Positions 30,503-38,296 of a stretch of DNA of 64,000 nucleotides are shown here, one piece after another. The position numbers and the translations under genes are program-made. Origin of the DNA: Arthrobacter sp. CAU 1506 (GTDB lineage Bacteria > Actinomycetota > Actinomycetes > Actinomycetales > Micrococcaceae); assembly GCF_005047635.1 (NCBI RefSeq), contig NZ_SUKC01000005.1, forward strand, positions 62,001 through 126,000. The letters are read 5' to 3'. The notes under the pieces were generated by a model, which was given only the letters and a program-made list of their open reading frames with translations, was not told where the DNA came from and did not search any database. The number at the start of each line of letters is the position of its first letter. Position 1 is the first letter of the stretch.

Positions 30503-32031
30503 GCACAACAGCACGACTCGAAGTGCGCGGGTTGTCGAAAACATTCGCGGGAGTGACGGTGCTCGCCGACGCTCAGCTGGTCATCGAGCCGGGCGAAGTG
30601 CACGCGCTCGTCGGACAGAACGGCTCCGGGAAATCGACGCTCATCAAACTCATCAGCGGCGTCTATCGAGCAGATCCGGGTGGCGAAGTCTTCGTCGACG
30701 GACACCGCATCGGCACTCCAATCAACCCCGGCGGCCTGCATGAGCAAGGCCTGGCCTTTGTGCATCAGGACCTTGGCTTAGTGAACGACCTCAGCGTGCG
30801 TGAGAATGTCCGGGTGGGGCGCCATGCGACCCGGCCGTTCACAGGGTGGATCGACAAGGTCCGGGATACCGAGGCGGTACAGCAAGCCTTCGATTTTCTG
30901 GGCGTCCAGATAGATCCGCATGCCAAAGTCGCAACGCTCAAGCCGAGCGAACGCGTCGCCGTCGCCGTTGCACGTGCGCTCCAGGAGCGGACGCCCGGCA
31001 GCGGCGTTGTTGTCTTCGACGAGTCGTCCCGCGCCATTCCACACGAGGCACTTGACGACTTCTACGGCATGATCCGGCTGCTCGCCGACCAAGGCACCGC
31101 CGTGCTGATTGTCAGCCATGACCTCAGGGAAGTCCTGCGGATCGCCGACCGGGTCACGGCGCTGCGTAACGGCAGCGTGGTGGAGATGGGCGTGCCGACG
31201 GCTGAACTGGACGAGGCGGCGCTCACCCGGCTGGTGTTGGGCCACAACGGCGAGCTGGACGATTACGCCAGCTCGATGCCCGCCACCGTAGGCGACGGTG
31301 GTGTTGAGCTGAGAGACCTCAGCGGCGGACGTATTCGCGGGGTGAGCGCTCAGATTAGACGCGGCGAGGTAGTGGGTTTCACGGGCACTGTCGACTCCGG
31401 CCTATCCAGCCTGGCGCCCCTGATCGGTGGTGCCATCCAGGGCCAGGGGCAGGCCGTGGTGGATGGAAGGACGCTCGACCTAGGTTCGTCGTCCCCGTCG
31501 GCTGCCTTGCGCGCAGGGATCGCCTACATCCCGCAGGACCGCCACGGCGAGGGCCTCGCTACCGAGCTCACCGTCGAGGAAAACGTGACGATCCCGCATC
31601 TCAGGATGAAGGGGAGGCCTTGGCGGTCGGGCGGAAGGTGGCAGCGGTCGGAAACCAACGCTGTTCTGGCCGGCTTCGACGTGCGCCCGCATGATCCGCG
31701 CGCCGTGGTTGCCACCCTCAGCGGCGGCAACCAGCAAAAGGTGCTGATGGGCAAGTGGCTGCTGGGCGGACCCAGCCTCCTGGTGCTTGATGACCCGACT
31801 CAGGCGGTAGACGTTGGCGCGCGCGGCTCGGTGTTGCGTGCTACCAGGCAAGCAGCCGTCGATGGCGCCGCCGTCGTCCTGTGCAGCAGTGAACCGGACG
31901 ATCTGGTGTCAGTGTGCGACCGCGTCCTTGTACTGAACGAGGGGGAAGTGGCAGTGGAGTTGGTTCGACCGTTTACAGCTGAAGACATTCTCGCCGCAGT
32001 GTTCGGCGCTACCGATGGAGGACTGGAATGA
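30499..32031 (+). CDS. CUT2-type sugar ABC transporter ATP-binding protein (two NBDs)
   Basis: The start is the ATG at 30499 (MSTTARLEVRG). The 510-residue product has two fused ABC ATPase domains, as in RbsA/MglA/XylG. Domain 1 has Walker A VGQNGSGKSTLI, though its signature and Walker B (LKPSERVAVAVARAL, VVVFDESSRAI) are degenerate. Domain 2 lacks a proper Walker A but has an intact signature LSGGNQQKVLMGKWLL and Walker B LLVLDDPTQAVDVGAR. This split of functions is normal for the family. It powers import through the downstream permease, whose ATG overlaps its stop (32028-32031). The substrate may be a sugar, autoinducer-like molecule or glycoside; the flanking P450s suggest a compound to be oxidised. 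Confidence 0.93.
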   Translation: MSTTARLEVRGLSKTFAGVTVLADAQLVIEPGEVHALVGQNGSGKSTLIKLISGVYRADPGGEVFVDGHRIGTPINPGGLHEQGLAFVHQDLGLVNDLSVRENVRVGRHATRPFTGWIDKVRDTEAVQQAFDFLGVQIDPHAKVATLKPSERVAVAVARALQERTPGSGVVVFDESSRAIPHEALDDFYGMIRLLADQGTAVLIVSHDLREVLRIADRVTALRNGSVVEMGVPTAELDEAALTRLVLGHNGELDDYASSMPATVGDGGVELRDLSGGRIRGVSAQIRRGEVVGFTGTVDSGLSSLAPLIGGAIQGQGQAVVDGRTLDLGSSSPSAALRAGIAYIPQDRHGEGLATELTVEENVTIPHLRMKGRPWRSGGRWQRSETNAVLAGFDVRPHDPRAVVATLSGGNQQKVLMGKWLLGGPSLLVLDDPTQAVDVGARGSVLRATRQAAVDGAAVVLCSSEPDDLVSVCDRVLVLNEGEVAVELVRPFTAEDILAAVFGATDGGLE

Positions 32032-33029
32032 GTGCCACAACAACGACCCCGGTCCAAGCCCGACCGGAACCCGCCCGGCTCCGAAGGTTCTGGGCCATCG
32101 TGCTGCAGCGCTACAGCCTGGTGTTGCTCTGGCTGCTGATGATCATCGTGCTCATCATTGCGGTACCGGGCGACGTCAGCCTCGTGAGTGCGCTGCGTGC
32201 GGTCCTCGGACAGCAAACGCCGCTGATCTTCCTGGGGCTGGCCGTGGTCATCACGATGGCGGTGGGGGAGTTCGACCTATCCTTCGCAGGGATCTTCGGG
32301 ATCGCTGCCGTCACCGTCCCCGCCCTGGTGGTGCTGCACGGCTGGCCGTATCCGCTCGCGGCACTGGCCGCACTCGTGGTTGCCTTGGCCTTCGGGGCGA
32401 TCAACGCCGGACTGATCGTCGGCGTGGGCATCAACTCCGTCGTGGTGACCCTCGGCGTTGCCAGCGTGGCGGGCGGCCTCGCGTTCCTTTTGTCGGGGGA
32501 GACAACGGTCAGCGGGATGGACCCGGCACTGTCGGGGCTGGCGCTGGGCCGCTTCCTCGGCCTCCCCCTGGTGTTCTGGTACGGCCTGGTCCTGGCGGTG
32601 GTGGTCACCTATGTCATGAGCGCGACGCCGCTCGGCCGGCACATGTTGTTCGTTGGCGCGAACCGCTCAGTGGCCCGGCTCGCGGGCGTGTCCGTCTCCC
32701 GGGTCCGCACCGGAGCCTATCTGTCCTCCGCATTGCTCTGTGGCTTCGCGGGCGTGGTCATTTCCACCGGCCTTGGCGGTTTCAATCCGGGCACCGCAAC
32801 GACGATGCTGATGCCCACGTTTGCGGCCGTCTTCTTGGGTACCGTCGCGGTTGTGCCCGGTCGGTTCAACCCCATGGGTACATTGATTGCCGCATACTTC
32901 CTGCTCACCGGGGTATTCGGCCTGCAGTTGCTTCGTCTGACCGGTTGGGTCACCGAAGTCTTCTTCGGCGTCGCCCTCGTCGCGGCCGTCACCATCTCGT
33001 TCCTCCTGCAGCGCAGGGTCCGCGGCTGA
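32028..33029 (+). CDS. CUT2-type sugar ABC transporter permease
   Basis: The product is 333 residues with about nine to ten membrane helices and belongs to the RbsC/MglC/XylH permease family. Recognisable elements are LGLAVVITMAVGEFDLSFAGIFGIAAV, the family site GEFDLS near helix 3, INAGLIVGVGINSVVVTLGVASVAGGLAF, and VGANRSVARLAGVSVSRVRTGAYLSSALLCGFAGV, the ATPase-contacting loop. The ATG overlaps the ATPase stop as ATGA. A strong hairpin 23 bp after the stop ends the operon. The binding-protein gene that completes the importer is convergent, at 33376-34557. Confidence 0.93.
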   Translation: MSATTTTPVQARPEPARLRRFWAIVLQRYSLVLLWLLMIIVLIIAVPGDVSLVSALRAVLGQQTPLIFLGLAVVITMAVGEFDLSFAGIFGIAAVTVPALVVLHGWPYPLAALAALVVALAFGAINAGLIVGVGINSVVVTLGVASVAGGLAFLLSGETTVSGMDPALSGLALGRFLGLPLVFWYGLVLAVVVTYVMSATPLGRHMLFVGANRSVARLAGVSVSRVRTGAYLSSALLCGFAGVVISTGLGGFNPGTATTMLMPTFAAVFLGTVAVVPGRFNPMGTLIAAYFLLTGVFGLQLLRLTGWVTEVFFGVALVAAVTISFLLQRRVRG

Positions 33030-33051
33030 GTCCTGGCGGTAAAGCGAAGAT

Positions 33052-33086
33052 AGCCACGGCCTGCCCGCGAGGGACAGGCCGTGGCT
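33052..33086 (+). terminator. Rho-independent terminator of the ABC importer operon
   Basis: AGCCACGGCCTG (33052-33063) pairs with CAGGCCGTGGCT (33075-33086), and TTTTC follows. CCC/GGG can extend the stem into the loop. The hairpin begins 23 bp after the permease stop codon, reading in the same direction, with the T-run on the correct side. Confidence 0.85.
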
Positions 33087-33180
33087 TTTCGCTGCCCGGC
33101 GGCGCGCGGTCATTCCGCCCAGCCTCGGGCCGGCTGAGGCAGAGCCCCGGTGAGCCGGTGGGGATTCGCAGGTCCCCGGC

Positions 33181-33204
33181 GCGCCGGAGCGCCGGAGCGC
33201 CGGA
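33181..33204. repeat. Tandem 8-bp repeat, three copies
   Basis: GCGCCGGA occurs three times head to tail from 33181 to 33204 and a partial further copy precedes it. It is in the convergent intergenic region and codes for nothing recognisable. It is a short tandem array that may vary in copy number. Confidence 0.8.
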
Positions 33205-33279
33205 GCTCGGGGTATGCGGGCAGCCCGGTGGGCCACTGCATCGGCGGCGGCGCAACTAATCGACGGCGGCGCAACGAAA

Positions 33280-33321
33280 GGGGGGTGTCCTGCAGCTTGT
33301 CGTGGCTGCAGGACACCCCCC
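33280..33321. terminator. Strong 16-bp hairpin downstream of the binding-protein gene
   Basis: GGGGGGTGTCCTGCAG (33280-33295) pairs perfectly with CTGCAGGACACCCCCC (33306-33321) across a 10-base loop, and CGAA/TTCG can extend the base. It sits 54 bp beyond the stop codon of the minus-strand substrate-binding protein and most likely terminates that transcript; it could also stop read-through from the other side. Confidence 0.75.
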
Positions 33322-33375
33322 CTTCGTCCGGGTTGTCTCAGTGAGAACTGCGACGGCGACCGCTCGTCGGGTTGG

Positions 33376-34557
33376 TCAGTCCAGTCCCCAAAGCTTAGTG
33401 AAGCCCTCGCGGAATGAAGCGTCGCCGTACCATTCGCCGGAGGCTTCAGCTTCCGGAGTCAGCGTCAGCGCCTGGGTGGCTTCCTGACTGAACAGCATGC
33501 GGTAGGGGAACTTCAGGTTCTGCACGCTGGGCTGCCCGCTCATCATCCGCAGCGTTTGGTCCGCGGAATACCATCCCAGCGCCTGCAGGTTGGTGCCGAC
33601 TTCAGCGTTCATGAAGCGACCGTCCGCCAGCAGCTGCATGACCGCGAGCGAACCTTCCATGCTGATCACCTTGACGTCGTCCGGGCTGATGCCCGCCGAC
33701 TGCAGACCCTGCTGGATCGGCTGCACCAGGCTGTCGGCCAGGGCGTGGATATGGGTGATGCCGGGGTTGGCCACCAGAGCGCTGCTGATCTGGCTGGGCA
33801 GTTTGTCCATCTGCCCGGTGTTGATCTCCTGGAAGGTCACCTTGCAGTCAGCACACTTCTCCTTGTAGGTCGCGAGTGCGCCCTGCTCCATCCACAGCTT
33901 GGTCGCCGGGGTGTCCGACAGGCCGACGGCCAGGACATCTGCCTTGGCGTTGGAGTCGGCGATGACCCAGTTGGCCATCCAAGCTTGCATTTCGACATTG
34001 TCCGGCGACAGGTAGCCCACCTGCTTCGGGTCACCCGGTCCGGCCGGAGCAACCTGGGTGTACAGCAGCGGGATGCCTGCCTTGGTGACCGAGTCAAACG
34101 CGACGCTGGCGAGTTCATAGGGAACGGATCCGGAAATCACGGCACCGGCGTCGGCCTGAACGGCCTGGTCGATGCAGGTGGCGATCGACTGGGGATTGGC
34201 CTTGCCATCGCACACCTGGAGGGACACCCCGGCTTCCCCGAGTGCCTCCTCCAGTGCGTCGGCGATGACGGTGAACATCGGCACAGATAGCGTCGCGGCG
34301 ACGTAGTAGACGGTTGATCCGGACAAGTCGGCGACGCCTTCGAGGGCAGGTCCGGGAGCCGTGAACTCCCCAACCGGCTGCGAAATGGTCTCGACGATCT
34401 CCTGGGCTGCCTGTGCTGCCGGTGACAGTTCCTGCGCCGGTTCTGATGCGGCAGGTGCCGCATCAGAACCGGCGCCGCATGCTGCGAGCGAGACCGCGGC
34501 CGTTGCCACGACCAGGCCCCGCAGCACGTTGGTGATTCGTTTCTTCATGTTGTTCAT
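33376..34557 (-). CDS. Sugar ABC transporter substrate-binding lipoprotein
   Basis: The start is ATG 34557 (MNNMKKRITNVLRG); the ATG three codons later is also possible. The 393-residue product has a lipoprotein signal peptide ending at LAAC (Cys27). It then has a periplasmic-binding type 1 domain of the ribose/galactose group: TVYYVAATLSVPMFTVIADALEEAL, ATCIDQAVQADAGAVISGSVPYEL, GISPDDVKVISMEGSLAVMQLLADG and VGTNLQALGWYSADQTLRMMSG. It binds the import substrate outside the cell for the CUT2 ATPase and permease encoded on the opposite strand. It lies 44 bp after the second P450 gene on the same strand, so oxidation and uptake genes appear to share a transcript. Confidence 0.9.
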   Translation of the reverse strand: MNNMKKRITNVLRGLVVATAAVSLAACGAGSDAAPAASEPAQELSPAAQAAQEIVETISQPVGEFTAPGPALEGVADLSGSTVYYVAATLSVPMFTVIADALEEALGEAGVSLQVCDGKANPQSIATCIDQAVQADAGAVISGSVPYELASVAFDSVTKAGIPLLYTQVAPAGPGDPKQVGYLSPDNVEMQAWMANWVIADSNAKADVLAVGLSDTPATKLWMEQGALATYKEKCADCKVTFQEINTGQMDKLPSQISSALVANPGITHIHALADSLVQPIQQGLQSAGISPDDVKVISMEGSLAVMQLLADGRFMNAEVGTNLQALGWYSADQTLRMMSGQPSVQNLKFPYRMLFSQEATQALTLTPEAEASGEWYGDASFREGFTKLWGLD

Positions 34558-34601
34558 TCCCTCTTTTCTTTTCTCCCCGAGGGGATGGCTGGTTGGCGCC
34601 C

Positions 34602-35783
34602 TCATGAGATGGGGTGCGCCTGAAGCGGCAGATGAGCGAGGCCGTTGATCAGCGGGTGTTCGCGCTGCTCGGGAGTGCCGGTGAGTTCGAAGCTGTCGAC
34701 GCGCCGCAGCAGCGACGCGATCACGCTGTGCGCTTCCAATCGCGCCACGGCCTGGCCGACGCAGCCGTGCACGCCATAGCCGAAGGACAGGTGGTCGACA
34801 GGGTTGCGCGATATGTCGAAGACGTCGGGATCGGCATAATGCCGCTCATCCCGGTTGGCACTTTGGAAGTGGAGGAACACACGCGAGCCCGCCGGGATGG
34901 CTGCATCGCCAACCTGCACGTCGCGCGTGGTGAGCCTGAAGAACCCCCGCACGGGCGGCCACATCCGCAAGGTCTCCTCGAACAGGGGAGAAGTCAAGGA
35001 TGGATCCGCTTTCAGAGCCTCCCAGAGGTGCGCCTGTTCGGCCATGACCCGGAGCAGCGCGCCCAGGGCGTTCGCGGTAGTGTCCAAGCCGGCAACCAGC
35101 AGGGCATTCATTTGAAGTTGCGCACTGTGCTCGGTCAGGACACCGGCGTCGACGGCATCCAGGACTGCCGCACCCCAACTGCCCGGCCGAAGACTGGAGC
35201 GGTTTGAGACGGAGGCGATCCAGTCAAGGAACGAGATGACGGTTGGCATGTCGGCTTCCAAGCGGGCGTCTGCCGGGCCGAAAGTGCGGTTGACCGCGTC
35301 CGAGCCGACGAACAAATGATCTCGCGGTTCATCCGGGATCCCGATCAAATCGCCAACAATGCGGGCGGGAATGACCCGGGCCAAATCCACCACACCGTCG
35401 AAGGTGCCCCGACCAACCACTTCTGCGGTGATGGCATCTACTTCGCTGGCGATCCGTTCACGCAGCTTGGCAATGGCGCGCGGGGACGTCTGTGAAGCGA
35501 GTACCCCGCGGATCATGTCATGCTCGGGCGGGTCCGTGGCGATGATGGCGCCGCGGATGGCGTCGTTGGCCGAATCCAGCAACGCAACGCCCTCCGCGGA
35601 CGAATAGGTCTCCCAATCGATGGCAGCCGCCCGCACCTCTTCGTATCGCGTGAGCACCCAGAAGTTGTGCTCTTTGACGTACACCGCAGGGCCCGCTTCC
35701 CGCAGGTCCCGCAAGAGCGACGGATCGTCAGATGCGTCGAAAATGTTGACGCTTGCTGGTGGTGCTCCGGATGCGGCTGGCAT
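34602..35783 (-). CDS. Cytochrome P450 (second copy)
   Basis: The start is the ATG at 35783 (MPAASGAPPASVNIF), after a good AGGAGG. The 393-residue product has I-helix VAGLDTT (230-236), K-helix ETLR (270-273) and haem loop FGYGVHGC with Cys341. It aligns by eye along its length with the first copy: both share TDPPxH, SPRA, a DLAR-IP/LP segment, LIG, and NPxDHLSFGYGVHGCxGQ. They are therefore paralogues within the same module and may act on successive or related substrates. The substrate-binding-protein gene follows 44 bp downstream. A perfect palindrome at 35961-35974 lies upstream. Confidence 0.95.
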   Translation of the reverse strand: MPAASGAPPASVNIFDASDDPSLLRDLREAGPAVYVKEHNFWVLTRYEEVRAAAIDWETYSSAEGVALLDSANDAIRGAIIATDPPEHDMIRGVLASQTSPRAIAKLRERIASEVDAITAEVVGRGTFDGVVDLARVIPARIVGDLIGIPDEPRDHLFVGSDAVNRTFGPADARLEADMPTVISFLDWIASVSNRSSLRPGSWGAAVLDAVDAGVLTEHSAQLQMNALLVAGLDTTANALGALLRVMAEQAHLWEALKADPSLTSPLFEETLRMWPPVRGFFRLTTRDVQVGDAAIPAGSRVFLHFQSANRDERHYADPDVFDISRNPVDHLSFGYGVHGCVGQAVARLEAHSVIASLLRRVDSFELTGTPEQREHPLINGLAHLPLQAHPIS

Positions 35784-35960
35784 GTCCGTCCTCCTACGAC
35801 GATGCGGCTCGTCGCGGATCCGGCGGCGTCCTCGCGTAGAGCAGAAGCTCAGTGGTGCGAGGCGTAGCGGGATGCCGCAACGTTGCGACGAAAAAGTCCC
35901 TGGTCTGCTTCGCCGGGGAGTTGAGTCCACCGGCGACTGGACGACAGCGTGGCACACTGC

Positions 35961-35974
35961 TGACTACATAGTCA
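35961..35974. promoter_or_regulatory. Perfect palindromic operator candidate upstream of the second P450
   Basis: TGACTA (35961-35966) and TAGTCA (35969-35974) are inverted around two bases. The site is about 180 bp upstream of the P450 start, within an AT-richer stretch. A 6-2-6 palindrome of this kind resembles binding sites of GntR-type dimers, but no regulator gene of that family is in the window, so the assignment is open. Confidence 0.45.
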
Positions 35975-36113
35975 ACAGAATTTACAGAATGTTGTGCGAC
36001 ATTTATCGAGCGCTCAGTGAGAACCCGGCGCCCGCTGGGCAGCGGCTCCGGGAGATCAGAAACCCAGCCACGGCGTCACCCAACTCGGCGGCAAAGTCGG
36101 ACGGGGCCGCTCT

Positions 36114-36168
36114 CACAGCCGAAACGGATGCGGTGGGCGCCGCTCCACAGCCGAAACGGATGCGGTGG
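36114..36168. repeat. 23-bp direct repeat, two copies
   Basis: The same 23 bases (starting CACAGCCGAAACGGATGCGG) occur at 36114-36136 and 36146-36168, a period of 32 bp. The copies are identical. They lie in a gene-free stretch about 140 to 180 bp beyond the palindrome of the second P450, and their function is unknown. Confidence 0.9.
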
Positions 36169-36214
36169 ATAAACCCGGATCTGAACCTGGGCGCTGGCTA
36201 CGCCGATGAAAAAA

Positions 36215-36253
36215 GGCCGAGCGGACCCGAGAAAGGGGTAAACGCGCTCGGCC
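36215..36253 (-). terminator. Rho-independent terminator reading leftward
   Basis: GGCCGAGCG (36215-36223) pairs with CGCTCGGCC (36245-36253). On the minus strand the stem is followed by a run of T (plus strand A-run at 36208-36214). It is placed to end a leftward transcript, and the nearest upstream minus-strand gene is dodecin, 240 bp away, leaving a long untranslated tail or an independent small RNA. Confidence 0.75.
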
Positions 36254-36344
36254 CAGCACTGTATGAAGCGCGGGGGTGGTGGAACGACCAGCGACCGCAG
36301 ACGGCGCTGCGTCATCCCCTCCGGCGCAGAGGCCGCAGGGGAGA

Positions 36345-36384
36345 GGGGAACATTTTGTCAGCGGCGGGGAAAGGTTTGTCAGCG
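36345..36384. repeat. 19-bp imperfect direct repeat with 21-bp period
   Basis: 36345-36363 and 36366-36384 match at 16 of 19 positions; both begin GGGGAA and end TTTGTCAGCG. The 21-bp period equals two turns of the DNA helix, so both copies face the same side, as for tandem protein-binding sites. Confidence 0.7.
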
Positions 36385-36492
36385 AGCCGAAGCGGTTACT
36401 GCTCGGCTCGGATATCGGCGGAAGGCGTCCGGCGCCACAACGAAAGATGGATGGCTCGCGTTGACCGCCGGGCGCCCTCGTCGAGGCCGGGG

Positions 36493-36702
36493 TTAGCTTT
36501 CGTGCCGGAAGCCGAGCTTGATGGTCACCTGCCAGTCCGAGATCTTGCCTTCATTGAGGTGGCCGCGGACAGATTTCACCTCAAACCAGTCGAGATTGCG
36601 CAACGTCTTGGATGCTTCGGCAATGGCGTTGGAGACCGCGGCGTCGATGCCCTCCGGCGACGTTCCGACAATCTCCGTGACGTTGTAAACGTGGTTGGCC
36701 AT
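36493..36702 (-). CDS. Dodecin family protein
   Basis: The product is 69 residues, the usual dodecin length: VYNVTEIVGTSPEGIDAAVSNAIAEASKTLRNLDWFEVKSVRG then a second pair of strands IGLxxGKISDWQVTIKLGF-like (NEGKISDWQVTIKLGFRHES). The Trp in LDWFEV and the Gln in DWQV are the flavin-stacking and flavin-contacting residues in this family. Dodecins form hollow dodecamers that store or buffer flavin (or coenzyme A) in the cytosol. An AGGAGG precedes the ATG at ideal distance. Confidence 0.93.
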   Translation of the reverse strand: MANHVYNVTEIVGTSPEGIDAAVSNAIAEASKTLRNLDWFEVKSVRGHLNEGKISDWQVTIKLGFRHES

Positions 36703-36841
36703 GCTTCCTCCTTGCGGACGTTCCCCGGGGTGGACTCCCCGAGGATGTCAGCAACGCTAGCGGCGGGCCTTCACCCGGTCTAGGTCCCGGCGGCCCGAAA
36801 GCAGGGCGGCACCGGGAGTTGGCGCGTCAGAGGAGGGCCGG

Positions 36842-38155
36842 TTAGCCGAGCTTGGACGGTTTGACGCCCTCGTCTTCCGCCGAGTCCACCGGCTCGGTGC
36901 CGCGCCAGCGGGCAACCATACTCATGCCGTGGAAGATGATCAAAGCCGCGGCGGTGCCCAGCGCGATGCCTTCGAACGTGAGCTCGCCAACCGTCCAGGT
37001 GAAGTTGGCAATGCCGACCACCAGGGCAACGCCGGCCACCGACAGGTTGATCGGGTTGGCGAAGTTCACCCGGTTCTGGACCCAGATCCGCACGCCGAGG
37101 ATGCCGATCATGCCGTAGAGCACCACGCCGGCACCGCCCAGGACCCCAAGCGGAACGGTGGCGATGGCGGCTCCGAACTTCGGGAATAGGCTGAGCAGGA
37201 TGGCGACGATTCCGGCCACCCAGTAGGCGGCGGTGGAGTAGACCTTGGACGCTGCCATCACGCCGATATTCTCGGCGTAGGTGGTGGTGCCGGATCCGCC
37301 ACCGCTGCCTGCCAGCACGGTGGCCAGACCATCGGCCATCAGGGCGCGGCCGGTTACGGGGTCCAGATCCTGACCGGTCATCGCCGACACAGACTTCACG
37401 TGGCCGATGTTCTCTGCCACCAGCACCAGGACCACGGGGACAAACAGGCCGATCACGGAGATGTGGAACTCCGGGGCATGGAATTGCGGCAGTCCGAACC
37501 AGTCAGCGTCATCGATGGCGGAAAAGTCCACTTCGCCTTGCAGGACGGCCACCACGTAGCCGACGAGCACGCCGATCAAAATGGAGAGCCGGCCGAGCAG
37601 TCCGCGGAACAGCACGGTCACCAGCAGGATGGCCACCACCGTGACCAGTGCCGTCACTGGGGCTTCATCGAAGTTCGCCTTAGCAGTCGGTGCCAGGTTG
37701 AGTCCGATCAGCGCCACGATGGCACCGGTCACCACCGGCGGCATCACTACATGGATCCAATGCGTGCCGGCCTTGTGCACGATGAGTCCGATCAGGAAGA
37801 GCACCGCGCCCGCCATGATCAGGCCGCCGAGCGCTCCGCCGATGCCGTGCTGGTTCATCGCAGCGCTAATGGGAGCAATGAACGCAAAGCTGGAGCCCAG
37901 GTAGCTGGGAATCCGGCCGGCCGTGATCAGCAGGAACAGGATGGTGCCGACGCCGGAGAAAAGCAGCGTGGTGGCCGGCGGAAATCCGGTCAGCAGCGGA
38001 ACGAGGAAGGTGGCGCCGAACATGGCGATCACATGCTGGGCGCCGATGCCGATGGTGCGCGGCCAGGTCAGGCGTTCGTTGGGAGCGACGAAACTGCCGG
38101 GCTTGATGGTCTTGCCATCTGCGTGGATTTTCCAGTCTGTGCCCAGCCTGCTCAT
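36842..38155 (-). CDS. NCS2 nucleobase permease (uracil/xanthine type)
   Basis: The start is the ATG at 38155 (MSRLGTDWKIHADG), preceded by GGAAGG. An in-frame TTG seven codons earlier is less likely. The 437-residue product has about 14 hydrophobic segments. NCS2 features include GIGAQHVIAMFGATFLVPLLTGFPPATTLLFSGVGT, LGSSFAFIAP and the signature VLVLVAENIGHVKSVSAMTGQDLDP with the substrate-contacting Glu. GGSGTTTYAENIGVMAASKVYST follows. This matches the UraA/uracil-xanthine permease group, which imports nucleobases with protons. The gene stands alone, divergent from the SDR gene. Confidence 0.92.
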   Translation of the reverse strand: MSRLGTDWKIHADGKTIKPGSFVAPNERLTWPRTIGIGAQHVIAMFGATFLVPLLTGFPPATTLLFSGVGTILFLLITAGRIPSYLGSSFAFIAPISAAMNQHGIGGALGGLIMAGAVLFLIGLIVHKAGTHWIHVVMPPVVTGAIVALIGLNLAPTAKANFDEAPVTALVTVVAILLVTVLFRGLLGRLSILIGVLVGYVVAVLQGEVDFSAIDDADWFGLPQFHAPEFHISVIGLFVPVVLVLVAENIGHVKSVSAMTGQDLDPVTGRALMADGLATVLAGSGGGSGTTTYAENIGVMAASKVYSTAAYWVAGIVAILLSLFPKFGAAIATVPLGVLGGAGVVLYGMIGILGVRIWVQNRVNFANPINLSVAGVALVVGIANFTWTVGELTFEGIALGTAAALIIFHGMSMVARWRGTEPVDSAEDEGVKPSKLG

Positions 38156-38296
38156 GCGTGTGCCTTCCAGCGACAAAGGGGAGTGGTTCGTGGAGAATGT
38201 TACCGGTGCGTAGGGTGCCGCAGCCTATGTTGCATGCCCGCACATATTTTACGGCAGACGGACGGCTGCGCTGCGGCCCGGATCGAACGGACAAGC

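Larger units (their letters stand above)
33030..33375. other. Gene-free interval between permease and binding-protein genes
   Basis: This 346-bp gap separates two convergent genes. It holds the permease terminator (33052-33086), three tandem copies of GCGCCGGA (33181-33204), a 12-bp direct repeat CGGCGGCGCAAC (33245-33256 and 33264-33275), and a very strong hairpin (33280-33321). I see no convincing coding frame. Base composition is extreme in G and C in the middle. Confidence 0.7.
35784..36492. other. Gene-free interval with repeats and hairpins
   Basis: No convincing gene is seen in these 709 bp; open frames crossing it lack ribosome-binding sites and family features. The left part holds the second P450's upstream region with a perfect palindrome (35961-35974). 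The middle has a 23-bp direct repeat (36114-36168) and a terminator reading leftward (36215-36253). The right part has a 19-bp direct repeat with 21-bp period (36345-36384) and a GC hairpin CGAGCCGA/TCGGCTCG (36383-36410). A small RNA or long 3' leader from the dodecin gene is possible but not shown. Confidence 0.6.

Noticed and set aside
33181-33275. Short repeats considered as a CRISPR array
   Set aside because: Units are 8-12 bp and tandem or only two copies; there are no regular spacers and no cas genes.
36254-36492. Possible tRNA or known structured RNA in the gap before dodecin
   Set aside because: No acceptor stem, T-loop (GGTTCGA) or anticodon arrangement is visible, and I could not match the hairpins to a named RNA family.
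28045-36492. Module considered as a prophage or integrative element
   Set aside because: No integrase, transposase, tRNA end or flanking direct repeat was found; base composition is similar to the surroundings apart from short AT-rich promoter patches.
35620-36783. 387-codon plus-strand frame across the gap between the second P450 and dodecin
   Set aside because: Its first part is antisense to the P450 and its end is antisense to dodecin; the middle has no ribosome-binding site, domain or hydrophobic pattern.
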